A stretch of 64,000 nt of DNA from Microcoleus sp. CAWBG506 (lineage in GTDB: Bacteria > Cyanobacteriota > Cyanobacteriia > Cyanobacteriales > Microcoleaceae). The stretch covers positions 96,794 to 160,793 of the forward strand of contig JAHREW010000008.1 of assembly GCA_020883125.1 (NCBI GenBank), read 5' to 3'. Below are positions 26,455 through 34,722 of the stretch, one piece after another. Position numbers and translations under genes: made by a program. The number at the start of each line of letters is the position of its first letter. The first letter of the stretch is position 1. A model generated the notes under the pieces. The model had not been told where the DNA came from. It ran no database searches and saw only the letters and a list, made by a program, of their open reading frames with translations.

Positions 26455-26835
26455 CTATTCTTCCAACTGTTGCACCGCTGATACTTCAACTGCGGTAACA
26501 TCGATCGTACCGGGCGGTGTCAACCTACTAAAATGACCTTGTTCTACCTTCAAAGGTTCACCGCAGTTGGCACACTGACACTGAGTTTGATTTAAAGCTG
26601 TAAATTCATACTCACAGACGGGACATTTACCTTCAACCAAGTTGCGTTTCAGCCACCACTGGAGGCCAAAAAAAGCCACCACAGGTGTAAGTAGCAAAAA
26701 ACCTACTAAAATAAAAATCGATTTAACTACCCAGCCCAAACCCAGTGACGCAAACAGCCACGCGATGCCCAAGAGTATCAGCCAATTGCTAATAGCGGGT
26801 AGCTTTAAAGAAATTTTGGGGGTGCCTTGGTTCAC
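26455..26835 (-). CDS. membrane protein with zinc-ribbon C-terminus
   Basis: A 126-residue protein. Residues about 15-60 hold two hydrophobic segments (NWLILLGIAWLFASLGLGWV and IFILVGFLLLTPVVAFFGL). They are followed by a cytosolic zinc ribbon CPVCEYEF … CQCANCGEP and an acidic tail. I choose the GTG at 26835 because AAGGAG lies 6 bases before it; the open frame to 26886 has no ribosome-binding site. The family is known in cyanobacteria without a defined role. It is convergent with the CRR7-family gene. Confidence 0.65.
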   Translation of the reverse strand: MNQGTPKISLKLPAISNWLILLGIAWLFASLGLGWVVKSIFILVGFLLLTPVVAFFGLQWWLKRNLVEGKCPVCEYEFTALNQTQCQCANCGEPLKVEQGHFSRLTPPGTIDVTAVEVSAVQQLEE

Positions 26836-27004
26836 GATGGTCTCCTTGGGTGTCTTTGCAGGTAGGCATAGTTCTATCCTAACCAATAAATTCTCAGTAG
26901 TCTGGGAGTTAATTTTTCCATTCTACCTCCCGAAACCACTATTATATTCTGTTAGATGCCCGACTTCTGAAAGTGCTGCGGGGTTCTAGGTATTCTGGCA
27001 CCAC

Positions 27005-28144
27005 TCAATCTGGCCCAAATATATTAAAAATCTTTGCTATCGATTGACAAAGGGTTCCAAAACTAAACTCTACGATGGTTTGTTCCCTCAACCAGTGGCG
27101 ATCGCACCTTTTATCCTCCCCCTGAAGCATTTCTATACAAGCAACTGCTACGGCGCCTTGATTGCGGTGAGGAACTCGCCATCCCAGTTTACCATCTTGC
27201 AGTGGCTCGGCTGAACCGTCGGCATCTCCAGCCAGTACGGGTATTCCGCAAGCAAGTGCTTCCAAGTAAACTATACCAAATCCTTCCCAAGAAGGCATCA
27301 CGTAAGCATCAGCAAGTCGGTAATGTGACGCTAAATTTTCCGTGGGTACAAAACCCGCAAATATTACTCTTTCAGCCACTCCCAAATCTGCTGAAATTTT
27401 GGCTAATCTCGATTCATCGTCTCCGCGTCCAATCACTAAGTATTTCACATTCGGGAAAGTTAGCGCTATTTGTGGCAAAGCTTTAATTGTGATATCTACA
27501 CCTTTGTAAATATCTGTCGATCGCAATCTGGCGACAGTCATCAATACTTTAGCACCAGTCAGATTGTATTTTACCAATAAATCCTCCGATTTGGGATCGA
27601 TCGTAAATAGATTTTCATCGACTATACAAGGGACTAGGTGGAATTTTTCAGGATTTAAGAGATTATTGCAGCAAGTGCGATCGCGCGTATACCTGCTAAT
27701 AGTCCAAATACTATCAGCTTTGCTCATCGCTATTTGATATTTAGGTGGCAGTGTTTCCCAAACTTCCTTGCCATAAGTTAAAATCGTGTAAGGAATGCCT
27801 AAAGGTTCGCACAAAGTTTGAATCAGCGGTGCGAGGTTAATGTGACCGCAGAAAACTCGTTCAGGGCGTTTTTGAACTAAGTTCATCAGTATTTTAGCTG
27901 CAAAATTCAGACGACCAAACCAAACAGGCTCAGTTTTGAGGTAAGAAAACTTGAGATTTTTTGACTCGAAGGGATTGTGGCAATTTGGGGAATCTCGCAA
28001 TAAAAAAACTTCTGCTGTTGGCGGACAGTTTGTCCCTGCGCTAACAGACAGGTAAGCTTTCAGAATGTCTTTAACATAGGATTGAATCCCGCCTTCGCTG
28101 GAGAATATTTCTAGGAAGCAGAATAGATAATTTGGCGATCGCAT
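27005..28144 (-). CDS. glycosyltransferase family 4
   Basis: A 379-residue GT-B glycosyltransferase. It begins YLFCFLEIFSSEGGIQSYVK, with the loop found after the first strand of GT4 enzymes. The middle contains YNLTGAKVLMTVARLRSTDIYKG, and the donor-binding site is PSWEGFGIVYLEALACGIPVLAG with the E-x7-E motif. There is no signal or membrane segment. It is single on its strand, and its substrate cannot be read from the context; a role in sheath or polysaccharide synthesis is plausible. Confidence 0.85.
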   Translation of the reverse strand: MRSPNYLFCFLEIFSSEGGIQSYVKDILKAYLSVSAGTNCPPTAEVFLLRDSPNCHNPFESKNLKFSYLKTEPVWFGRLNFAAKILMNLVQKRPERVFCGHINLAPLIQTLCEPLGIPYTILTYGKEVWETLPPKYQIAMSKADSIWTISRYTRDRTCCNNLLNPEKFHLVPCIVDENLFTIDPKSEDLLVKYNLTGAKVLMTVARLRSTDIYKGVDITIKALPQIALTFPNVKYLVIGRGDDESRLAKISADLGVAERVIFAGFVPTENLASHYRLADAYVMPSWEGFGIVYLEALACGIPVLAGDADGSAEPLQDGKLGWRVPHRNQGAVAVACIEMLQGEDKRCDRHWLREQTIVEFSFGTLCQSIAKIFNIFGPD

Positions 28145-28212
28145 CTTCTATGATTATCAGTGGATAACAGTCAACTGCTGGGCCAGTTGGCGAGTTCAGC
28201 TTCGTCAAAGAG

Positions 28213-28323
28213 TCATATAAAATCCTCTCTTCATCGTCCTGTATTAAACTCTCTCCTCTCTTGCTTCGCGTCCTACCCTACGGGAACGGCTTCGCCGAAC
28301 GCGCCTTCGCGGTTAAATCACCT
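28213..28323. repeat. dispersed intergenic element, copy 2 (reverse orientation)
   Basis: Reads AATCCTCTCTTC … GCGCCTTCGCGGTTAAATCA, the complement of the element at 4839-4930, including the shared insert TCCTACCCTACGGGAACGG. It adjoins a MITE-like element in the 597-bp gap before serS. Confidence 0.7.
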
Positions 28324-28326
28324 GAC

Positions 28327-28456
28327 GATATAGCAACCGCCAGGGTGGTTAAGTCGTGGGGTGGGGGCGGGTTTATAGAATTTGTCTATACCGATGAAAG
28401 ATATCGGTGAACCCGCCCCTACAAAATCTGCCCTAATCGCCTTGGCAGTTGCTATA
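28327..28456. mobile_element. 130-bp MITE-like element, copy 2
   Basis: Identical base for base to 19398-19527, same orientation. Left end GATATAGCAACCGCCAGGG, right end CTTGGCAGTTGCTATA. It is flanked by unrelated sequence, which supports mobility. Downstream up to serS (28457-28741) I see only short AACTGTCAA repeats and no gene. Confidence 0.75.
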
Positions 28457-28741
28457 CAACCAGAATTGATATCAACTGTCAATTGTCAAAGGTCAACTGT
28501 CAACTGTCCACAGACACAAAAAACCCGGCCATTGCTGGCTGGGGTAGAAAAATATCAGGGTGCATCTACTAATATGTTTCCAGTATAGCACCATTTGTGG
28601 GGTATAACCCCTCATTGGTGACACCACCAACCAAAAATCAATGAGAATAAGTTATAGTTAACCCGAAAAATCATTGATAAAACTTGTATTTCCCCTAGTT
28701 CTGTTGTTGCTAATTTAGAATTGAAGATTTAGAATAAATCT

Positions 28742-30022
28742 GTGCTAGACCTAAAATTAATCCGAGAAAATCCCCAAGCTGTCCAAGAAAGCCTCAACAC
28801 TCGCGGAGGCAACTATGAAATCGAGCCCATCGTGCAACTAGACAAGCAGCAGCGAGAGTTGGAAGGGAAGCGATCGCAACTGCAAGCCCGCAGCAACGAA
28901 ATTGCCAAACTCATCGGTCAAAAAAGAAAATCGGGTTTAACCCTAGAATCTCCCGAAGTTCAAGCATTGCAAGCAGAAGGCAATGCAGTGGGAACAGAGT
29001 CCAACGAACTGCAAGCACAAGAAAAAGACCTAAAAGCTCAAATAGAAGCTCTATTATTGCCGTTGCCGAACTTACCAGCTAAGTCAACCCCCATCGGCAA
29101 AAATGAAGATGAAAACATCGAAATACGGCGCTGGGGAGACGAATACATTCCCCAAAATACGGGGATTTTGCCACACTGGGAAATCGGCGAAAAATTAGGA
29201 ATACTCAACTTTGAACGCGCTGTCAAAATCTCTCAACCTCGCTTTGTCAGCTTAATAGGAGCAGGCGCAGCCCTAGAAAGAGCGATTATTCAATTCATGT
29301 TGGATCGGCACACAAAAGCAGGTTATGTAGAAGTAATTCCCCCATTTTTAGTCAACACCGAATCTCTCACAGCAACAGGTCAATTACCCAAATTTGCCGA
29401 AGAAAGTTTCAAATGCGACCAAGACGATTTGTGGCTAATTCCGACTTCCGAAGTTCCGGTTGTCAATTTGTACCGAGGTGAAATATTGACAGCAGAACAG
29501 TTGCCAATTCATCACTGTTCTTACACTCCTTGTTTTCGGAGGGAAGCCGGCAGTTATGGCAAAGATACGAGGGGATTAATTCGATTGCACCAATTTAATA
29601 AAGTTGAATTAGTGAAACTGGTGCATCCGAGCACATCCCCGGAGGAACACGAAAAGTTAGTGCAGGATGCCGAAGGAGTTTTGCAGGCGCTGAAATTGCC
29701 TTATCGGACGATCGAACTATGTACAGGCGATTTAGGTTTCGCGGCGGCAAAAACCTATGATTTAGAGGTATGGCTGCCTTCTGCGGGCAAATACCGAGAG
29801 ATTTCCAGTTGTTCCAACGTCACAGATTTTCAGGCACGGCGAGCAAATATTCGCTTTAAAGAAGCGGGCAAAAAAGGTACTCAATTCGTGCACGCGCTCA
29901 ACGGTTCTGGTTTAGCTGTGGGGCGTACAATGGCGGCAATTTTAGAGAATTATCAGCAGCCAGACGGGACTGTAAAAGTGCCGGAAGTCCTCCAATCCTA
30001 TTTGGGACGAGAGGTGTTATAA
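28742..30022 (+). CDS. serS: seryl-tRNA synthetase
   Basis: A 426-residue class II synthetase. The N-terminal coiled-coil arm (about 30-100) starts [20 protein letters not shown]. Motif 2 is [22 protein letters not shown], then [17 protein letters not shown], and motif 3 is [18 protein letters not shown]. It charges tRNA-Ser. The start is GTG; there is no strong RBS, but the family N-terminus begins exactly here. A 16-bp-arm hairpin 250 bases downstream probably ends the transcript. Confidence 0.95.
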   Translation: MLDLKLIRENPQAVQESLNTRGGNYEIEPIVQLDKQQRELEGKRSQLQARSNEIAKLIGQKRKSGLTLESPEVQALQAEGNAVGTESNELQAQEKDLKAQIEALLLPLPNLPAKSTPIGKNEDENIEIRRWGDEYIPQNTGILPHWEIGEKLGILNFERAVKISQPRFVSLIGAGAALERAIIQFMLDRHTKAGYVEVIPPFLVNTESLTATGQLPKFAEESFKCDQDDLWLIPTSEVPVVNLYRGEILTAEQLPIHHCSYTPCFRREAGSYGKDTRGLIRLHQFNKVELVKLVHPSTSPEEHEKLVQDAEGVLQALKLPYRTIELCTGDLGFAAAKTYDLEVWLPSAGKYREISSCSNVTDFQARRANIRFKEAGKKGTQFVHALNGSGLAVGRTMAAILENYQQPDGTVKVPEVLQSYLGREVL

Positions 30023-30074
30023 ATTGGTTGGTAGTGATGACTAAAGGGGTGCATCTCAATGAGTGCAAATATAT

Positions 30075-30235
30075 GTAGGGGCGAAGCATTCCGGGAGCAT
30101 CCCGAATTTGCAAATATATCGGTAGGGGCGAAGCGTGACCGTAGTAAATCTTTCCTTTTAACCAATAACTTATCTGCGGTCATGCTTCGCCTATGCAAAA
30201 TCGAGATGCTCCCGACTAAAGTCTTCACTACCAAC
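30075..30235. repeat. GTAGGGGCGAAGC repeat cluster
   Basis: GTAGGGGCGAAGCATTCC, a second GGTAGGGGCGAAGCG and a reversed CATGCTTCGCC occur within 130 bases, with GGGAGCATCCCGAATTTGCA and AATCGAGATGCTCCC as further pairing pieces. It is related to the repeat at 4937-5002. No gene is seen between serS and the hairpin at 30275. Confidence 0.55.
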
Positions 30236-30274
30236 CCGGAAAGAATATTTTAATGCTGATTATAGCAATAGCCA

Positions 30275-30321
30275 AAAATCTAGAACCCCAAGTCCTTGCA
30301 TAAGTTGGGGTTCTAGATTTT
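30275..30321. terminator. bidirectional terminator hairpin (16-bp perfect arms)
   Basis: AAAATCTAGAACCCCA (30275-30290) and TGGGGTTCTAGATTTT (30306-30321) are exact complements with a 15-base loop, with A-rich and T-rich outer ends. It sits between serS (plus) and the small minus-strand gene that stops at 30377, so it can serve both. Confidence 0.8.
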
Positions 30322-30376
30322 ATGTTCATTTTCAATTTTTTAGTTATTGTAGATGATGGACAATTATTTTCACGAA

Positions 30377-30514
30377 TTAAGCTGCACTTGTGTTTGACTT
30401 AGACGCTGCTATCGGCAAATTCTGATTCACCACTACCCATTTGCCTGTCATGGGATCGCGGTAAGTAATAAATGGATTAGATTTCAATGGTTTAGTCGCT
30501 GAGGTTAAAAGCAT
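30377..30514 (-). CDS. 45-residue small protein
   Basis: A short gene reading KSNPFITYRDPMTGKWVVV and ending in a Ser/Ala-rich tail. TAGGAG lies 10 bases before the ATG at 30514. The motif NPF-x-TYRDP-x-TG-x-W recurs, to my knowledge, in unnamed small cyanobacterial proteins; no function is known. The gene faces msrA across a 289-bp region that holds three CRP-like palindromes, so it may share that control. Confidence 0.6.
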   Translation of the reverse strand: MLLTSATKPLKSNPFITYRDPMTGKWVVVNQNLPIAASKSNTSAA

Positions 30515-30617
30515 TTTGATACACTCCTAAGAACCGATCCTGAATCAAAAAATAACTTGGTATTTATGATAATCGCAGATTTTGAATTGAATATTTGTGA
30601 TTAACACCTCAAAAAAA

Positions 30618-30700
30618 TGTGATAAATCTTACATTTTTCTGTGATATATCGCACAGGCTTAATGCGATCTATTACCGCATTTTTAGTGATAGATGTCACT
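30618..30700. promoter_or_regulatory. three CRP-like palindromes between the small gene and msrA
   Basis: TGTGATAAATCTTACA (30618-30633), TGTGATATATCGCACA (30640-30655) and AGTGATAGATGTCACT (30685-30700) fit the CRP/SyCRP1 form TGTGA-N6-TCACA with one mismatch per site in the first two and at the ends of the third. The first two are 22 bases apart centre to centre, about two helical turns. They lie about 100-190 bases upstream of both flanking genes, suggesting cAMP-receptor-type control of one or both. Confidence 0.5.
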
Positions 30701-30803
30701 TGCTAAAAAAACGAAAATTAAAGTTAGCTTAGAGGCGATCGCTTTTAAATTCAACAGTGCCACTATTTTAACTGTACATCTGATATGATTAAGTAAGGTA
30801 AAG

Positions 30804-31487
30804 ATGTTTATCAGAGATCCCCCTCACAAACCTATGGTGCTATTTGGATTTGGCAAAAAGTCGAGCCTGCCCTCTCCCCAGGACGCATTGCCGGGACGGG
30901 CAGAGTCGATGCCGGTACCGGCAACTCACTTTGTTAACGGCAATCCGCTCAAACCTCCTTTTCCCAACGGCATGGAAACTGCTATGTTTGGTCTGGGCTG
31001 TTTTTGGGGAGCCGAACGCAAGTTTTGGCAGCAAGCTGGAGTTTTTTCAACCGCAGTTGGTTATGCGGCTGGGATTACTCCAAATCCTACTTACAACGAG
31101 GTTTGTAGCGGGATGACGGGACACAATGAAGTGGTTCTGGTTGTCTTCGACCCCCAAAAAGTTAGTTATGAAACGCTGCTCAAAGTTTTTTGGGAAAGTC
31201 ACAATCCGACTCAAGGAATGCGTCAGGGAAATGATTCTGGCACTCAGTATCGATCGGGAATTTACACTTATTCAGCCACCCAAAAGCAGCTAGCTGAAGC
31301 ATCGCGGGATGCTTACCAGCAAGCTCTCAAGGCAGCAGGTTACGGCAATATTACTACTGAGATTATTGACGCTCCTGAGTTTTATTACGCAGAAAGCTAT
31401 CATCAGCAGTATCTGGCTAAAAACCCTAACGGCTATTGCGGTTTGGGCGGTACAAAAGTTTGTTTACCTGCAATGTCTCAAGTTTAA
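30804..31487 (+). CDS. msrA: peptide-methionine (S)-S-oxide reductase
   Basis: A 227-residue MsrA. The catalytic Cys is in [16 protein letters not shown], followed by [20 protein letters not shown], the substrate-binding Glu/Asp region [25 protein letters not shown], and [18 protein letters not shown] with the resolving Cys near the end. It repairs oxidised methionine with thioredoxin. AAGG lies 5 bases before ATG 30804; ATG 30834 (VLFGFGKK) is where many cyanobacterial homologues seem to start and is an equally possible start. CRP-like palindromes lie upstream. Confidence 0.93.
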   Translation: MFIRDPPHKPMVLFGFGKKSSLPSPQDALPGRAESMPVPATHFVNGNPLKPPFPNGMETAMFGLGCFWGAERKFWQQAGVFSTAVGYAAGITPNPTYNEVCSGMTGHNEVVLVVFDPQKVSYETLLKVFWESHNPTQGMRQGNDSGTQYRSGIYTYSATQKQLAEASRDAYQQALKAAGYGNITTEIIDAPEFYYAESYHQQYLAKNPNGYCGLGGTKVCLPAMSQV

Positions 31488-31623
31488 AAAATTTAAGCTG
31501 AGATTGAGGCTGATTTTTATTAACAGGCAAGATGCCTGTTCTACAATCTAGAAAAAATTATTGTGGGGCGGGTATTTTGTCTGTTACAAAAATCTAAATA
31601 GGCTAGTTAAAAACAGGTAAAAA

Positions 31624-31929
31624 ATGCTGGTTGCTGTCATAATCATTAATGTATTCATATCTCTGGTTTGCTTTTATATAGCGTGGAAAATATGGCAAAT
31701 GCGCCGGAAGATCGCACTTTGTGAAGCGAGAATCACCGCCCTGGATCGCTGTAGCACCAATGTCCTTGCCAAATCACCGAATTTCTTTGCTAGAAAGCAA
31801 CAAGGTGCTCACCAGTTGCGGCGAAATTATCAACAACTGGAATTGCAACTTCAACAACTTCAGCAACTTTTGGGATTGCTAGGTTTGGGGCGAATGCTTT
31901 GGCGGCGGCGCGATCGACCATTAAGGTAA
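31624..31929 (+). CDS. membrane-anchored small protein with coiled coil
   Basis: A 101-residue protein with one N-terminal membrane segment (VAVIIINVFISLVCFYIAW), then basic residues and a long Gln/Leu-rich helix (YQQLELQLQQLQQLLGLLGLG), ending RRRRDR-like. It is first of three co-directional small genes (YtxH-like and DUF948-like follow) that look like an envelope-associated set. No function is known. Confidence 0.6.
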   Translation: MLVAVIIINVFISLVCFYIAWKIWQMRRKIALCEARITALDRCSTNVLAKSPNFFARKQQGAHQLRRNYQQLELQLQQLQQLLGLLGLGRMLWRRRDRPLR

Positions 31930-31986
31930 TCGGAAATTATTATATTTATAGCTGGTAAAAGTATACTTTGGGAGGTCGCGATCGCA

Positions 31987-32325
31987 ATGTCAAATAAACG
32001 TTCAGGATTATTTATTGGTGGCTTGCTGGTGGGTTCGGCCATCGGGGCCGTGACGGGCTTGCTGATGGCACCGAGAACGGGCAAGCAGACGCGGCAGATA
32101 TTGAAAAAATCGGCCGAGGCAATGCCGGAGTTGGCCGAAGATTTATCAACTAGCGTACAATTGCAAGCCGATCGACTTTCGGAATCGGCACTGCTCCATT
32201 GGGACGAAACTTTGATTAGACTTAAAGAGGCGATCGTCGCAGGTTTGGAGGCGACTCAACGGGAACGCCAAACACTCTCGGAAACTGAAGCCGCAGCGAC
32301 TACCTCGCCCCCGGAGCACCCCTAA
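31987..32325 (+). CDS. YtxH-domain protein
   Basis: A 112-residue protein: SGLFIGGLLVGSAIGAVTGL, LMAPRTGKQTRQIL is the YtxH signature, with one Gly-rich membrane segment followed by the APxxG(K/R)xxR(x)xL motif and an amphipathic helical tail. YtxH proteins are membrane-anchored, often stress related, with no known biochemical activity. It is placed between two other small membrane-anchored genes. Confidence 0.75.
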   Translation: MSNKRSGLFIGGLLVGSAIGAVTGLLMAPRTGKQTRQILKKSAEAMPELAEDLSTSVQLQADRLSESALLHWDETLIRLKEAIVAGLEATQRERQTLSETEAAATTSPPEHP

Positions 32326-32422
32326 TTCCACAACTGTTCGGGACTACCTTTGGGACTGATCCACACAATCAAGTAAAATTAGACCCACATATAAATTCCC
32401 AAACCCCCAATCCGAGATTTCA

Positions 32423-32926
32423 GTGCGCGAACCCATCTTTTGGTTAGGACTTTCGATTTTGCTAGTCGCAGTCAGTTTAACGGCTGTGTTAGTGACTCTC
32501 ATACCTGCGGTGCAAGCCTTGACGCGGGCGGCGCGCAGCGTGGAAAAGCTCGCTGATACCCTCTGTCGTGAATTTCCGCCGACTTTGGATGCCATTAGGT
32601 TAACTGGGCTGGAAATTAGCGAATTGACGGATGATGTCAGTGAAGGGGTGCAAAGTGCGGGGGAAGTTGTCAAGCAAGTCGATCGCAGTCTTGGTACTGC
32701 CAAAAAGCAAGCGCACAATGTCCAAGTTACAACTCGTAGCCTGGTGACTGGGGTTAAGGCTGCTTGGAAAACTTTAACTCGAAAATCGCCACTGTCTGGG
32801 GGTAGGAGTCGAGGGGGCGATCGATTGTCACCCAGTCAAAGAAGTGTAGTTTCGCTGAGGGATTCGGGTTTAGATGACCGAAAACAGCCGGGATACAAGC
32901 CTACGGATTCATCGGTGGATCAATAA
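32423..32926 (+). CDS. DUF948-like membrane-anchored protein
   Basis: A 167-residue protein from a GTG start. It has an N-terminal membrane segment (FWLGLSILLVAVSLTAVLVTLI) followed by a helical region of DUF948 type (AARSVEKLADTLCREFPPTL, TDDVSEGVQSAGEVVKQVDR, LGTAKKQAHNVQVTTRSL) and a disordered Ser/Gly/Arg-rich tail. In cyanobacteria such genes follow YtxH genes. The exact function is unknown. Confidence 0.65.
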   Translation: MREPIFWLGLSILLVAVSLTAVLVTLIPAVQALTRAARSVEKLADTLCREFPPTLDAIRLTGLEISELTDDVSEGVQSAGEVVKQVDRSLGTAKKQAHNVQVTTRSLVTGVKAAWKTLTRKSPLSGGRSRGGDRLSPSQRSVVSLRDSGLDDRKQPGYKPTDSSVDQ

Positions 32927-32946
32927 AAAAATTGATTTCCTGATAG

Positions 32947-33053
32947 TAATATCAAATCCTCTCTTCATTGGAATTATTAAACTCTCTCTTCTCTTCCTTC
33001 GCGTACTTCGCGCCTTCGCGGTTAAATCATTCCGATACAACCGGAATTGATAT
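32947..33053. repeat. dispersed intergenic element, copy 3 (reverse, most complete)
   Basis: Runs from ATATCAAATCCTCTCTTC through CGCGCCTTCGCGGTTAAATC to CAACCGGAATTGATAT. The outer ATATCAA and TTGATAT ends are inverted, giving a ~105-bp MITE-like element with short terminal repeats. Confidence 0.75.
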
Positions 33054-33154
33054 AACCGACATAGAAAGAAGGTCGGTTACTATCAGGAAATCTGGCTGGT
33101 CATCACTTTGAATGTTGACTCCAATGCCACGGGGCATGGCTATACATAATCCTT

Positions 33155-34591
33155 CTACTCTGCGTTAGTCAAGGCTGAATCTGGCTGCTGGGAATTTCTG
33201 TAAAAACTGGCAATAATCGCTACCATCAACCACCACAGCATATTCACTTCTGGTCGATACCAAACTGTATCGAAAAAACCGTGGGCCATCATGCCGACTA
33301 AAGTTGCGATCGCCGCTATCAACCAAAACCCCTGATTGGATGTGGGACTTGGGGATTCTTCCTGGGAGTTAAGCTGCTGAAATTGTGCATCCCGCAGATT
33401 TTTGATCTGCAACAAACCTTGATTGATGGTGACAGTCAGCAGCCACAGAAAACAAGTCAAACCGATAAAACCAGTTTCTACCGCTATTTCTAGAAGCACC
33501 GAATAAGCACTCAAAGCCGTATATTTCGGCTTCATATACAGTGGATAAACTTTATTAAAAGCAGTGTTGCCCGGACCAATGCCGAGAATTGGTCGATCGC
33601 GAATCATGTCAATCACCGCAGTCCAAACATTAATCCGAAAATTGTTGCTGCTGTCACCGCGGCCGATAAACATACTCGTCACTCGTTCCCGCAGGGGTGG
33701 TACTAAAACTACTCCCAAAATTAACGCCCCAGCTAAACCTCCTAACCCCAACGGCAGGGCCAAAGTGCGCCAGAACCGAGGCATTAAAGGACTATACCAA
33801 TACCACAGCAGGATTAAAAACACCACCAGTAAAGCTACAAAACCGATCCAAGCCCCACGGCTGTCGGTGTAGCGCAAACAGGCGCAATTCACCACTAACA
33901 TGGTCAGTGCCAAAGCTTTAGTTCCCCATCCTTTCCACACAAAAAGTGCTGCTGTGCTTAATGCAATTGCCGGTAGCAGATAGGAACCAAGTAAGTTGGG
34001 ATTGCCTAAAAAACTGTAAACTCGCGTGACATTTGCTTGACTAGAAGTGGGGTCGTTCCAAGTAGCTAGGGGTGGCACTTTATCAATCCACTGTCGCACG
34101 CCGTAGAAACTGACAATGAGAGAGACGTTCAAAAACACGGCGATTAGCCACGATCGCCAACGGGGCGATCGCAATATCCTAGCCATCAATGCAAAAAACA
34201 GCAAATACAGCGTTAGCTTCGTCCAGCCTGTAAAAGCTGCTGCTTTCACTGGGGACATGGCGGTGGCGACGGTAGCAATTCCCCAGTACAGGAATACTAG
34301 CAGGTGAATCGGTGTCAGGGCGATCGCGCGATCGTCGGAAACCGTCAGCAGTACCCAAAAGGCAGCGCCAGCAGCCATCAACACACCCACCAGGGCATTG
34401 TTGACAAAGGGGCCCAAACCAAACGTCAAAGCCAGCAATACAAAACCCAGTGGTTCCGCCCATTGCATCAGCCAGCTACTTTGCCGCCAACTTCGCGCAT
34501 TGCCAATGGCGACATTCAATAAATAACTTCCATTTTGCCATTGTAAAAGTGGGAAGTTTGCTAGAGTTAATTTTTGCCAAACTGAATTCAT
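33155..34591 (-). CDS. ictB: IctB-type O-antigen ligase-family membrane protein
   Basis: A 478-residue polytopic protein with about ten membrane segments. It matches cyanobacterial IctB in order: PLGFVLLALTFGLGPFV, TPIHLLVFLYWGIATVATAM, SPVKAAAFTGWTKLTLYLL, RVYSFLGNPNLLGSYLLPA, DSRGAWIGFVALL, GRGDSSNNFRINVWTAVIDM and GIGPGNTAFNKVYPLY. The Wzy_C/O-antigen ligase domain is clear. IctB was first linked to inorganic carbon accumulation in Synechococcus PCC 7942, but the fold is that of polysaccharide ligases, so the true activity is open. Length is normal for the group. Confidence 0.85.
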   Translation of the reverse strand: MNSVWQKLTLANFPLLQWQNGSYLLNVAIGNARSWRQSSWLMQWAEPLGFVLLALTFGLGPFVNNALVGVLMAAGAAFWVLLTVSDDRAIALTPIHLLVFLYWGIATVATAMSPVKAAAFTGWTKLTLYLLFFALMARILRSPRWRSWLIAVFLNVSLIVSFYGVRQWIDKVPPLATWNDPTSSQANVTRVYSFLGNPNLLGSYLLPAIALSTAALFVWKGWGTKALALTMLVVNCACLRYTDSRGAWIGFVALLVVFLILLWYWYSPLMPRFWRTLALPLGLGGLAGALILGVVLVPPLRERVTSMFIGRGDSSNNFRINVWTAVIDMIRDRPILGIGPGNTAFNKVYPLYMKPKYTALSAYSVLLEIAVETGFIGLTCFLWLLTVTINQGLLQIKNLRDAQFQQLNSQEESPSPTSNQGFWLIAAIATLVGMMAHGFFDTVWYRPEVNMLWWLMVAIIASFYRNSQQPDSALTNAE

Positions 34592-34612
34592 TTCAATTTA
34601 AAATTAGGAAGT

Positions 34613-34692
34613 GGTTATTGGTGATTAGGGATGCCTGGTTATGGGTTATTAGTTATGGGTTATTAGTTATTAGTTATTCGTTATTCGTTATG
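34613..34692. repeat. TTATTAG/TTATTCG heptamer array
   Basis: Units of GTTATTA, GTTATGG and GTTATTC with 7-bp spacing. It lies between ictB and the histidine-kinase-like gene, starting about 30 bases after the latter's TAA stop. Unlike six other heptamer arrays in the window it does not begin at the stop codon. Confidence 0.75.
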
Positions 34693-34722
34693 AGAACAAC
34701 AAATAAGTAATCACAACTAACT

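Noticed and set aside
28382-28588. 68-codon frame near 28.4 kb
   Set aside because: Most of it is the 130-bp MITE-like element; no RBS or motif.
34600-34722. Seventh case of an array anchored at a stop codon
   Set aside because: The histidine-kinase-like gene ends with TAA and the array starts about 30 bases later, so it does not fit the pattern.
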